A stretch of 64,000 nucleotides of DNA from Beroe forskalii. Taxonomy: Eukaryota > Ctenophora > Nuda > Beroida > Beroidae. Below, in pieces: positions 31,001 through 40,440 of this stretch. The notes below the pieces were generated by a model that was not told where the DNA came from, ran no database searches, and saw only the letters and a program-made list of their open reading frames with translations. The stretch is taken from positions 62,001 through 126,000 of the forward strand of contig WFMF01000464.1 of assembly GCA_011033025.1 (NCBI GenBank), written 5' to 3'. Each line of letters begins with the position of its first letter. The stretch's first letter is position 1. The translations under genes and the position numbers were made by a program.

Positions 31001-31629
31001 GAAGTAGGTTTTGTTCTGCTGTACGGTAGAGGAGGGGGGTAGGGTGGGAGGTGGCAACTCCCCACCAGTAAACAGCAGAATGTGCTTCACAGCTTGCACT
31101 TTCGTGTCCTGATCAAAGGATTCTCATTAAAGTCAGATCGTAGAGTATCTGAAAATGGCGTCTTTTTCAATGAATAGCATGTCAGTATCAGTTTGCAATG
31201 GTTAATGGGTCATTCATGAAAGAGGCTGTTGCATGTTCATTCTATTTTAAATCAATTTCAATTCATAATTGTTGTATTTGTTACAAAACCTGCGGCGTAA
31301 CAATCAAAAAGGCATGCCTAAGAAAATTTGGTGCCTACAGGATCATCACTTGACCTAAAGTCTACCTCCGCCAGGTTAACCCACCTGACTGATGATACCG
31401 AGGATAAGTTCGAACATGAAGCCCAGACACTTGGGCTCGCCCTTGTTGAGTCGCTCCATGGACCGCTTCATGAAGGGGGAGTTGTGGGTGAGGGCTGCGT
31501 GTTTGGATTCCAGCCCAGATACCATGTTCTTCAGCATGGCAAGGAGGGAGGGGCGGGACGTTGCCAGGTTACACACCATGTCACGACTGTGTTTAGTCAG
31601 GTACTGGTATAAGTCACGTGTCATCGTAC
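21624..31629 (-). CDS. Unidentified multi-exon gene (at least six exons in window)
   Basis: Six minus-strand exons join in phase: 31629-31385, 31108-30996, 24704-24578, 24436-24335, 23998-23819 and 22007-21624. The first four have good splice sites and phases 0, 2, 0, 0; the last two are weaker. The upstream start is not in the window, or was lost at the 31.9-kb insertion. The protein has Cys residues and mixed helical segments; I recognise no domain. The first two exons recur at 52401-53031 with mostly synonymous differences, which supports coding. Intron 2 contains an ~88-bp minisatellite and, on the other strand, a secreted peptide gene; intron 5 is almost entirely a G-rich minisatellite. 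Confidence 0.6.
22020..23700. repeat. G-rich ~31-bp minisatellite filling an intron
   Basis: More than 50 units of GGGGGAGAAAACAGGGGCTG plus GGGGTTGGAAT, with units of 28-36 bp. On the minus (gene) strand it is C/T-rich: CCCCTGTTTTCTCCCCCATT. It runs directly into the acceptor TTTTCTCTGCAG of the next exon (ends at 22008), whose tract is one more unit of the same sequence. Runs of four or more G every ~10 bases could form quadruplexes on the plus strand. Long open frames here are repeat artefacts. Confidence 0.92.
23819..23998 (-). CDS. Unidentified gene, possible exon e
   Basis: 60 codons, phase 0 at both ends, from a poor acceptor (TATAAAG) to donor AATG|GTAATT: PTFVPMVVRIWPGLASLVDV, then LAERHVKQGTEAERFRSV, then RAAVGSNVGISTKC. 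The protein-like composition supports it; the acceptor has no pyrimidine tract, so the 5' edge is uncertain. Confidence 0.4.
24335..24436 (-). CDS. Unidentified gene, exon d
   Basis: Acceptor CCTTGTTTCAG precedes 24436; donor AAC|GTGAGT follows 24335. 34 codons in phase 0: ELTGEVDVGRCVDHAIG, then YDCVVRLQTSDNVTLTN. Confidence 0.65.
24578..24704 (-). CDS. Unidentified gene, exon c
   Basis: Acceptor CTATTTTCAG precedes 24704; donor ACG|GTGAGC follows 24578. The single open frame reads LGASLAKAKTATHVHCVGN, then AVYGLDKMETMIEKCGGSIS and WQT. It accepts phase 2 from exon b and leaves phase 0. Confidence 0.65.
24705..26082. other. Intron DNA without recognised features
   Basis: Part of intron b-c of the minus-strand gene and upstream DNA of the secreted TSP1 gene. 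I see no coding frame, array or transposon end here. Confidence 0.4.
26083..26361 (+). CDS. Small secreted protein with one thrombospondin type 1-like repeat
   Basis: 92 residues. Residues 1-19 are a signal peptide (LLLLLVVAVAVEG). Residues 22-28 are a dibasic run (RIRRRRR) fit for furin cleavage. The mature part has eight cysteines (31, 46, 48, 62, 69, 74, 85, 89) and the TSP1 pattern C-x-P-V-x-GGW-x5-W-x-C, then QTCTNPAPSCGGNDCPGD. TSP1 repeats are extracellular binding modules; a lone one on a secreted peptide could act as a ligand or matrix factor (inference). An AG acceptor (CTGACTCCTCAG) lies just before the ATG, so a 5' non-coding exon is likely. The gene sits in an intron of the minus-strand gene. 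Function unknown. Confidence 0.65.
   Translation: MSLTRFLLLLLVVAVAVEGGFRIRRRRRSGCSPVHGGWKEVGGWICMCNGDGTGTWVIVQTCTNPAPSCGGNDCPGDHLKRGPPCHEMCAGK
26815..31075 (-). repeat. ~88-bp minisatellite repeating an exon end with its 5' splice site
   Basis: About 40-45 units, one per 85-90 bp. On the minus strand a unit runs TTATTATTGCCAG|GGAG, the coding-like stretch LPPPTLPPSSTVQQNKTYFS, and CTAG|GTTAGT. So each unit has both an acceptor-like and a donor-like word with only ~23 bases between the donor of one unit and the acceptor of the next. Units vary by 1-2 bp indels (GGGGTAGG versus GGGGGTAGG; CTCCTGG versus CTCCCTGG). Fragments of a retroelement 3' end are mixed in at the left part. Confidence 0.92.
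26923..27060 (-). repeat. Naiad-like element 3'-end fragment inside the array
   Basis: Reverse complement of the tail at 36,835-36,984. It ends with the element terminus (GATAAGACATTGGA read on the minus strand). Similar, more decayed fragments occur near 27310-27450, 27719-27860 and 28139-28260, each joined to array units at the same points (next to ACCTAGAGA on one side and GTAGGTTTTGTTC on the other), so the insert was amplified together with the array. Confidence 0.8.
30996..31108 (-). CDS. Unidentified gene, exon b (overlaps the first unit of the ~88-bp array)
   Basis: Acceptor TTTGATCAG precedes 31108. Reads DTKVQAVKHILLFTGGE, then runs into the array as LPPPTLPPSSTVQQNKTYFS and reaches CTAG|GTTAGT after 30996, phase 2. 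That phase fits exon c exactly (AG + T = Ser). The three differences from the second copy within the DTKV...LLF part are all at third codon positions. Confidence 0.65.
31385..31629 (-). CDS. Unidentified gene, exon a
   Basis: Acceptor CTCTCCCTTCAG precedes 31629; donor CAG|GTGGGT follows 31385. 81 codons reading GTMTRDLYQYLTKHSRDMVC, then LLAMLKNMVSGLESKHAAL, then FMKRSMERLNKGEPKC, then FELILGIISQ. Phase 1 at the start, phase 0 at the end. The second copy (52787-53031) differs by one replacement (Pro to Ser) and several silent changes. Confidence 0.65.
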
Positions 31630-32043
31630 CTGAAGGGAGAGAGGGCTGAAACAATGAGCAATGACCCTGGGAGTGGGATCAATGACCCGTGATTAGGAGA
31701 CTGACATATGAATATCAACCTGAATCAGTGTCTCAAACCATGGGTATATAATTCTCAGCAAATTCCAATCATCGTCACTTCTCTTTTCCCGTCACAATGT
31801 TATTAATAAGGACGGATGTCATTGATAAGGACCGGACCGCTGATAATCTGATATCTTCAATTATTTTGAATAATGCGAATTACAATTCTTATCATAGTAC
31901 CTTAAAGAAGTTGATGATATGATTGGAGAAGTTATAGATCTGATCTTCTCTGAAAGAAACAAGTACATAAATATTTGTAAATATGATACAAATAAGTGTT
32001 TCTTCGCGAAGAAGGTCTATGATGGCTACCATAGTTTTGATAG

Positions 32044-32341
32044 TTTTTTTAAATTAATTGATAACCCCCCTGTTTATGTATTTATAGGTACTTGTATATC
32101 TAGTAGCTCAATGTCTTTTTTTTTCATTTATTTTAATTTAAATTAACTTATTAATTGACTTTACAGTATAATATATGTTTTTTCTGATAACACACTAACT
32201 TTTGACATTTCGATAGGCAATGGGGGCCTCAAATATGATTGTAGCACTGATGATGTTCTGAAAGTACTTTGCTATTTTACAATCAGCTCGTGTGTCTCAT
32301 TAAAGTGTTGTGAAACCTGGCAATTGACAGTGACAAAGTAT
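32044..32341 (+). repeat. PLE-1 5' pseudo-LTR
   Basis: Starts at TTTTTTTAAATTAATTGATA and ends GACAGTGACAAAGTAT. Matches 35480-35777 almost base for base. Confidence 0.9.
32236..32285 (+). ncRNA. Hammerhead-ribozyme-like motif, 5' pseudo-LTR
   Basis: Same motif as at 17761-17810, on the plus strand: CTGATGA core at 32246-32252, GAA at 32259-32261, palindromic AGTACT, and the stem I arms TGATTGTAGCA and TGCTA...CAATCA. Confidence 0.5.
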
Positions 32342-32444
32342 TTATTGACCTCTTTGGAAGAATTTCCATTTGGTACAATTGCTGTTTCACAAACACTAAC
32401 ACAAATCACCACAACTTGGATTTCACTCTATATAAACACTGAAT

Positions 32445-35441
32445 ATGGAGGGTCAAAACAGAAATGTTGAGACAGTCAGAATTAACAAAGAAGTCCAGAC
32501 TGTGAATCGTGATTTGGAGCACAAGATTCTGCTCCACGAGCAAAAACTTGATTTCCTCATTAGAAATCGGGATGTCAAGAGACCCTGTCAAAGCTTGAGA
32601 GTAAGAGGACTTAACTGTTTTGATAGAGTTGATCAGTTGGTAATGTTGTCAAAGTTTGAAACTCAAGCTCTGGAGAAAGCCATCAAGCTGAAACAGAAGG
32701 AAATTGCATCATTGAAATCTGAGTTTGATTCAGTTCCCCATGAGGAATGGCATTTGTATCGAGAGCCAAACTGGTCAGACCTCAATCAACATGCAAAATC
32801 GCTGAAGAAGAAGCTGGATTGGTTAGCCCATTGCTCACAAACAAAATTTAAACATTGGCCTGCTAAAGGTCAAGAGGTCATAGCACGGAGAGTAGCCCAG
32901 AAAAATAAACAGCACAACATCAAGAAATTGAGAAATCGTAAAAAACGTGATAGAAGAAAGAGGAAAAACCTAGAAAGAAGGATAACACAAGTAAAGGAAA
33001 AGAATTTAGTGTTCAACCTGATACCTCCTGATGTGATGGATGTGCCTGATGCAGCTTTGGTAGTATTGGCTTACGGTGAGGGTTTTGTGATAAGTCCAAA
33101 GTTTAATCCATTTCAGTTCAGACTAGATGCAGCTAATGCCAGAAATAAACTTGAACGCCTAGCTAACCAAAGAAAAAAGATGATCTCAAATGCAGAGGAA
33201 ACATTGAATGAGGTAGAAGAGGAAAAGGAGGATGGTATACAGTTAACAGTGCCAACTGAATTGCTGTATAGAGGGGTGTGTAGCATACCACCAAACGAAC
33301 ACAATGACCCTTTGGTTAGAACAGCCTTAGAAGGCATTAGCAATATGGCTGATACAATAAGACCAGAGAAGCAGAAAGGTAATCTATCAAGGGAGGAGAT
33401 GATTGGTTATAAATGGCTACAAAGTAACACAAAGGAGGGTGATTTAGTAGTGTTGAAGGCAGATAAAGGTGGAGCAAAGGTCTTGCTTACTAAAGACATA
33501 GTTTCCCAAATGATCAAGAGAAAACTATCAGATCCCAAAATCTTCACTGATATTGGAACTAGCAACCCTATGCCCAAAATAATGAGTTCATTGAAATCAT
33601 TGGGTGTCAGCTGTCAAAATGAATATCATCCCCTTGGATCATGCCAAAAAACAGTGGGCATAACTGAAAGCATGGTTACATCTCAGACTGGAAAACCCAG
33701 CACCCTTGACGTATTCAAACCCGGAACCCCCTTCTTCAATGTGTACCCAAAAGTCCACAAATTGGAGATAGACGAGTTGATACCTGGAGTTGAACTACCT
33801 TATAGGCTGGTTACTGACCTCAGTAGGAGCCCAACATCCAGAGCTGACAAATACATTGCAACTAACTTCCTGAACGACCTGCAAGTAGAATATTGTGCGG
33901 ACCTTTTGCAAGACTCCACAATGTTTTTACAGAAGCTCGACAACCTAGATAAGTCAGGAACAGTAACACCAAATGTTTTGTTATTCAATTTGGACATTGA
34001 AGCACTATATGACTCGCTGAAGAGAGATCATGTAGAACTAGCGCTAAGAGATGCCATTACAGTAACCAGGCCTAATTGGTCACAAGAACTCATTGACTGG
34101 CTCATAACCAGTGTCAACCTGTCACTCGATTCTGCGGTTGGGCTATATCAGGGCAGATGGCACCGCTCAACGGGCGGCGTCGCCACTGGAGGTAAACTGT
34201 GTGTGTATGTTGCCAACATCACTGTGTATTGGTCATTCAAGCAGGTCATTTACTCCAAATGGCCTAGGCAGTTGTTGTTCATGTTCAGATTCATAGATGA
34301 TGGGACTGGTGGATGGCTGGGTGGACCCATTGATTTTTTCAGATGGTTCAGTAAAATTTATAAAATTTTGGATAATGAGTACAATTTGAGATTGACTTTC
34401 AATGTTAGGAAAAGCTCTGAATTTATTGAATTTTAGATGTTAGATATAGATTTCTCGAAACAGAGCTTGACACCGATATATATTATAAAGAGACTGATGC
34501 CCATCGTTATCTTAATTTTAACAGTGCCCATCCTCCTCATGTGTTTCGATCAGTTGTCTATAGCCAATTTATCAGATTAAGGAGAACTATTAAGGACTTT
34601 TCAGTACTTGAATTCAGAATCAAGGAAATGATAACTTTCTTCAGAGACTCAGACTATCCTAAGTGGCTTCTTGAGAGTGTCAGCACAGATGCTTAAAATG
34701 GAAAGAAATGTAGAATATAAATGTAAGATTGAACCTCTTGACGATCGCAAGTTTGGGGTTGGTTGGATCACAACATTTGGTCCGGGTTATGACGATGTGC
34801 GGAAAATTGTAACAAAGGTCAACAGTTCTCTCGTTTCATCGCCATTATTCAAGGACCTGAGGGAACCCATCATGGGAGTTGTGGCTCGACGAGCTCCAAA
34901 CTTGCGTGACCTATTGTTTAGCCAACGTTCCATCTGTTTGAATCCTGGCCGTGGTTTGGTCACCACCAGATGTACAGCACCCAATAGCAACAAGCGGGGC
35001 CGACCTTGTGAAGCTTGTAATTTAATGTCTGAGGAATCGGTCCTCACAATAGAAAACATATCATACACTTGCGCTGGTGGTGATTGTAATGCATTTAACA
35101 TTATCTATGGAGCCCAGTGCACTGAATGCCTAAAAGGATACATAGGAAAAACTGTGCAGCCCCTAAGGTCCAGAATTAGTGAGCATAGAAACACACTAAA
35201 TAATACCAGCAGCACTGGGGAGATTACTGACGAAAACACTTTAGCAGCACATGCCATGGAGCACAATATACAGACCAAGGCCGGGTTCAACAGAATTTAT
35301 AAGTTTTTTATTATAAGACATGTAGAGCAGGAGAACATTACTAAATCTGAACAATTTTTCATTAACAAATTCAATACATTGAGACCATATGGCTTAAATG
35401 TGTCCAACCCAATAGGTTTAACTAATTGCTTTGAATTTTGA
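32445..35441 (+). pseudogene. PLE-1 polyprotein: RT plus C-terminal GIY-YIG endonuclease, two small deletions
   Basis: The frame starts at ATG 32445 with a charged, probably coiled-coil N-terminus (KKRDRRKRKNLERR near residue 165). RT motifs follow: VYPKVHKLE (about 432), LDIEALYDSL (about 515), RSTGGVATGGK (about 574) and FRFIDDGTG (about 615). One T is missing from a T-run at 34434-34436, which creates a stop; the frame returns after a 2-base loss near 34690 (CAGATG-CTTAAAATG). The C-terminal part has CEACNLMSEESV, IYGAQCTECLKGYIGKT and SRISEHRN, a GIY-YIG nuclease with its zinc-binding cysteines. Net loss is three bases, so only a ~85-residue stretch is out of frame. The truncated copy at 18-20 kb lacks these two lesions, so the family may have been active recently. 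Confidence 0.88.
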
Positions 35442-35479
35442 TAGGTAGTTGTTGTAACCATTTTCATTTTCAGGGCACA

Positions 35480-35777
35480 TTTTTTAAAATTAATTGATAA
35501 CCCCCCTGTTTATGTATTCATAGGTACTTGTATATCTAGTAGCTCAATGTCTTTTTTTTTCATTTATTTTAATTTAAATTAACTTATTAATTGACTTTAC
35601 AGTATAATATATGTTTTTTCTGATAACACACTAACTTTTGACATTTCGATAGGCAATGGGGGCCTCAAATATGATTGTAGCACTGATGATGTTCTGAAAG
35701 TACTTTGCTATTTTACAATCAGCTCGTGTGTCTCATTAAAGTGTTGTGAAACCTGGCAATTGACAGTGACAAAGTAT
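35480..35777 (+). repeat. PLE-1 3' pseudo-LTR
   Basis: Second copy of the 298-bp repeat. Just upstream, GATAG|GTAGTTG ... TTTTCATTTTCAG|GGCAC could be a very short intron. Confidence 0.9.
35672..35721 (+). ncRNA. Hammerhead-ribozyme-like motif, 3' pseudo-LTR
   Basis: Identical to the motif in the 5' pseudo-LTR. Two motifs per element, one per repeat, would let two short stem III palindromes pair with each other. Confidence 0.5.
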
Positions 35778-36984
35778 CAGCTCAAAGAAGCAGTTCATTT
35801 TATCATCTATCACACCTATATAGTTTTCGCAGGTAAAGTTTTTATCCAAGTCTTAGGAATCCCCATGGGTGGAAATTCCAGTTCCCCCATCATGGATCTC
35901 ACTCTCGCTAAACGAGAGTTTAACTTCATGCTAAATCTTTTAAAGTCCAAAAAGTTTTCCCTAGCTAAGATTCTTTCTAAAAACACGACGCTACGTCGAT
36001 GATCTTATCACCACTAATTATCTCAACTTTGAAGCTCTAATCAAACAAATCTATCATCCCTTCTCTTGAAATGGAGAGGTCAGGTAATGACAACAAGAAC
36101 GTGAACTACCTGGACCTCAATATTTCTATCCAACCAAGCAAAGGTTATTGTGTCTGTATATAACAAGACCGATGACTTTAATTTCTCTGTAGTTTCCTTA
36201 ACATTTCCACAGAGTAATATCCCTCTAGAAGTAGGCCATAATGTATTCTATAGTCAAATCCTTAGGTATGCTAACATTTGTACTGAATTAGAAACTTTCC
36301 TCTTCAATCTTAAAAAAAGTTTTCCAAAAACTGATTGAAAGAGGATATAGTAACTCCAATCTTGTAGACATTATTAAACGTTGCCTTAATAAGAATAGCT
36401 TAGTCTTTCAGAAATATGCAATTTTAGATAACAGTAAAATTTTAGATCAATTTGTTTAGGTATTGGCACGCGAGGTTCTTCACATTCTGTACTGGATAGT
36501 TGTGCAGCTTGTTGCTGACCTTGAGCAACTTGCTGTATGATTAGCCTGGGACTGAATGTGGGGCTGGACAGGCAGATGCCTGTAACCTCCCATTCATTTT
36601 AACTTCCACTTTCAGGCGTAACATTAAGATGTTTCACCCGAATTTAATAACACTCATTGATCTTTTACCTCTACTGAACTCTTTCCTTTTCCTCCCCCCT
36701 TCCCTCTAAACTGTGTTGCTCAGGAATCCGGAGTCCTGGGTGGCCCAGCCCTGCAGTTGTAAGCTGTAGAGGTACGTGGGCCGAAACCCCTCCGTTTCCC
36801 TTTGTCACCTGCTGATGGGACACCTACATCGCAGATGGCAGGGAGACCTTACAACTGTAGGGTAACCGCTGATGATTCACAGTTTAGTCTCTTCCGCCTC
36901 TTATGTCAATCCTTGAATTAGAAAATCGATGTACAGTATTTTGTTATGTTTGTAGTATACCCATACCTTTATAGATAAGACATT
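35778..36984 (+). pseudogene. Naiad-like PLE, truncated copy a (with 31900-32043)
   Basis: Together with 31900-32043 (LKEVDDMIGEVIDLIFSE) this is the second half of the RT: VFAGKVFIQVLGIPMGGNS, SSPIMDLTLAKREFNF, RRYVDDLITTNYLNFE, NYLDLNISIQPSKG, YNKTDDFNFSVVSLTFPQ, SNIPLEVGHNVFYSQILRYA. GIPMG and YVDD are the standard RT boxes. Several frameshifts. The 3' tail (36470-36984) is non-coding and shared with copy b. Confidence 0.8.
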
Positions 36985-37634
36985 GGATTAGATCCATATC
37001 ATGGTGTTTCTCCTGGTGGCCGGTTCCTCCGCCCCGTTGGGCACAGAATTGATAGCTTGAATATGAATTTATACTCTATTATTACTATATCGTGGTCTCT
37101 ATTCCTTTGATTTTCTTGTTCATTGATTATTCCAGATGTATTCACTTTATCCGTTTGTCATGTAAATACATTCTCTTGGCGTGAGCTGCCCGCCATGCTC
37201 TGGCGCGAGAAGCAACAGCACTATGTGATCCGGTGATAAGGTGGGCCGTATGGCCCCCGCCAGGCTGTAGTGTGATGGTGGGAGAATCTGTTTAGATTCA
37301 TGTCATCTACCGCCCGCCTTAAGTGTGGCAGCCCCACACCAGTAGGGGTGATGTCCGGTCCCTCTCCCTTTACATACCTTGAGTCGGTGTGTATAGGAGG
37401 GTCACTTCTGACAAGGGGAGTTGTAATAACATGACTTAAACGTAGCAACAAATTCTATCACAAAAATCTTGCAAAGTGGTTAGACATCAATAGTAACTTC
37501 TTCCCACTTCCTCCTCTGTAATAGTAAGGGATGTCTAACCTGCAAGTCCTTTGTCACTAGTAAAAACCTTTTTTGTAGTAGTACATTTTAGTAATAAATT
37601 CATATTTTTGTCATGATAGTCTTAATATCTCCTG

Positions 37635-37985
37635 TAAGAATGCCAATGTTATATATCTTATCACCTGTTCCTCTTGTCAAAAACAGTACGTTGGTGAAAC
37701 CAGTCAGCCACTTCACAAGCGTATGAATGAATCATAGATCGGGTGTGAAGAATAATGCCTCCACATTTATCTATGAGCATTTCAACCTTCCTGGTCATTG
37801 CTTCGTGAAGCAACTATCCAGATCATTGATTACGTCGATAAGGACATTTCAACCGACGTGAAGAATGATTTGTGTAGTTTGGAGGACTACTGGATTGACA
37901 GGTTAGGTACAGCGTATCCCTTAGGCCTTAATGATAAAAAAGAAGGGATTTGGCAGTATATCGCAAGGTATTACTGTCAACTATT
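37635..37985 (+). pseudogene. N-terminal GIY-YIG endonuclease domain of the Naiad-like element
   Basis: CKNANVIYLITCSSCQ and YVGETSQPLHKRMN give the GIY-YIG-like core (VIYLI...YVGET) with a CxxC zinc-binding pair. A stop lies right after MNES. The frame then shifts, and the end LGTAYPLGLNDKKEG is the usual close of this domain. Confidence 0.8.
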
Positions 37986-38046
37986 TTAATGGTTTATCAA
38001 ACGTTATAAACGTGGCAGAGGCAGTAAGAGAGCCTCTTGTAAGAAT

Positions 38047-40440
38047 ATGAGTAAAGAAGAGATTGCAGATAATCTCGTTCTTTTCAAAGACTCTATTACT
38101 AATTTTGACCATTCCTTATTTAAAACCCTGAGATCATATTCCTTAACAGATTTAGACTCCCTATTTAATTTGGCTAGTGTTAATTCTGGAATTTTGTACA
38201 ATATCTGTGAATCATTTTGTAGGACATTCTCACCTAAATTCAAAGTGAATGAGGCTGAGAAAATCAAGGAACGTGAACATATAGTTTTATCATTTAATAG
38301 TAAATTTATGGATAATTTGAAATTTCAATCCATTCTCTCAGATAAATCTGTTGTCAAGCTTCTTCCTCCTCCTCTACAAGAGAAGTCTCTCTACGCGTTT
38401 ACTATCGTTTATAGTAAACCTCTTAGTTTATCCGTTTGTAATTACAGCAAATTTCTCAAAATCTTACCATTCCTGATGTTCGAGCAATTCTAAATTCTCA
38501 ATGTAACTGTAATTTATCATCTTATAATTATGAGCCACTAGGGCATATTATTACTGGTGACTTGAGTATTGCCAATGATCCAGATTTAAGAAATATTTTA
38601 TCTTTCGGTAGTAAATTTAGAATTCCTTGTCATCAGACTGTGTCAGAGATCAAAGCTAGTATTGACGATGATTTGACAAGCTTTATCAAGAGCAAAAGTA
38701 AGAAGTACCACTTGAAGAACGCTGCTTTTTGATTCTTGGTATAGCAGAGTGTCGGATATCGTTGATAGACTTGGATTCTATAAAGACAACCATCCACATG
38801 TCTTTGAACAAACTGAAGACAATGTCATTGAGAGAGAGGGTGTCAAGGAAGAACTGAAACGTCTTCGAAGCTTTATATCATTTGTACTATTGATAAAGCA
38901 TCTAACAACTTCGCTTTTATCTGTAAGAAGTTCTATGTTATAACTCTTCTCAAAGAACTTGGTTTTGACACTGATACATTAGAATGTACGGGTAACAAAA
39001 CCTACTCTCCTCTCCCAAACGACCCTGACTTCTACGTCGAACAAATCGCTTCGACACTAAGAGACAAGTACTCCATCACCATCGACGACCAAAACATGTG
39101 TCTACCACGGCTGTTCTGGAATCCTAAACTCCACAAGAACCCATACAAAGCACGCTTCATAGCTGGGGCGAGAAGCTGTGCTACTAAACAGCTGAACATC
39201 CTTGTTAATTGTAGTCTTAAACTCCTACGAGAATACTTCAAGAAGTATTAGCCAATTTTGAGGGTACTTGTAGGCGTGCAATAATAAGTAATATTGCACT
39301 CCTCACATTGGCTAATACACTAAGAGCATGGCAAATGGTCATGACGCTAATAAAATTATTGTAACTCTCGGCTTCGCCTCGTGCAATAATTTGGTATTGT
39401 CGCACTCGGCCTGCTCCTCGTGCGACAATACAAATTATTGCACTCGTCTACGCCTCGTGCAATAATTTCTATTAGCGCATTCCCAGCCATACTCTAAGCG
39501 TATATTGTCAGACAATATACAATAACAGTGGTGTCAATGTGTTCTGGAGCATAGATTCTTCTGCACAGTTTCTTGAGTCACTGCAGAGCAGTGAAGCATT
39601 TAATCTCCAAATTTACGACTTTACCACTTTATATACCAATTTAGACCTTAAAAGAAGTTGATGATATGATTGGAGAAGTTATAGATCTGATCTTCTCTGA
39701 AAGAAACAAGTACATAAATATTTGTAAATATGATGCAAATAAGTGTTTCTTCGCGAAGAAGGTCTATGATGGCTACCATAGTTTTGATAGAGATCAGCTC
39801 AAAAGAAGCAGTTCATTTTATCATCTATCACCTATAGTTTTCGCAGGTAAAGTTTTATCCAAGTCTTAGGAATCCCCATGGGTGGAAATTCCAGTTCCCC
39901 ATCGCGGATCTCACTCTCGAGTTTAACTTCATGCTAAATCTTTTTAAAGTCAAAAAGTTTCCTAGCTAAGATTCTTTCTAAAACACGACGCTACGTCGAT
40001 GATCTTATCACCACTAATTATCTCAACTTTGAAGCTCTAATCAAACAAATCTATCCTTCTCTTGAAATGGAGGTCAGGTAATGACAAGTCCCTGTAGAAC
40101 TACCTGGACCTCAATATTTCTATCCAACCAAATCCTTGTGGTATGCTAAGATTTGTACTTTGAATTTCTCTGCTTTTCTTAACATTTTAAAAAAGTTTTC
40201 TAAAAACTGATTCTATAGTCAAATCATAGGTATGCTAACATTTGTACTGAATTAAAACTTTCCTCTTCAATCCAAAAAAGTTTTCAAAAACTGATTGAAA
40301 GAGGATATAGTAACTCCAATCATAGACATTATTAAACGTTGCCTTAATAAGAATAGCTTATCTTTCAGAAATATGCAATTTTAGATAACAGTAAAATTTT
40401 AGATCAATTTGTTTAGGTATTGGCACGCGAGGTTCTTCAC
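38047..40440 (+). pseudogene. Reverse transcriptase part of the Naiad-like element, broken
   Basis: The linker frame starts MSKEEIADNLVLFKDSI. RT boxes follow: SDIVDRLGFYKDNHPHVFE, KASNNFAFICKKFYV, LPRLFWNPKLHKNP, KARFIAGARSCATKQL; then an insertion at about 39243-39490; then IYDFTTLYTNLDL, KEVDDMIGEVIDLI, GIPMGGNS and YVDDLI. Compared with copy a, this copy has one-base gains and losses (for example AAAAGAAG for AAAGAAG near 39652). Confidence 0.8.
39243..39490. mobile_element. Small inverted-repeat insertion in the Naiad-like RT
   Basis: About 245 bp interrupt the RT after YFKKY. It contains TTAGCCAAT (39249) and ATTGGCTAA (39309) as an inverted pair, and several GCACTCG...CGTGCAATAATT palindromes (TTGTCGCACTCGG and CCTCGTGCGACAA). 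Looks like a MITE; exact ends not certain. Confidence 0.5.

Larger units (their letters stand above)
32044..35777 (+). mobile_element. Penelope-like element PLE-1, complete with pseudo-LTRs
   Basis: Direct ~298-bp repeats (32044-32341 and 35480-35777) flank one coding region, the pseudo-LTR layout of Penelope-like elements. The insertion point is seen by comparing with 39780-39800, where TTTTGATAG runs straight on into AGATCAGCTC. Each pseudo-LTR holds a hammerhead-like motif. Both repeats are nearly identical, so the insertion is young. Confidence 0.9.

Noticed and set aside
36830-36900. Hammerhead core in the Naiad-like tail (CTGATGATTCACAG)
   Set aside because: No GAAA and no return arms at suitable distance.
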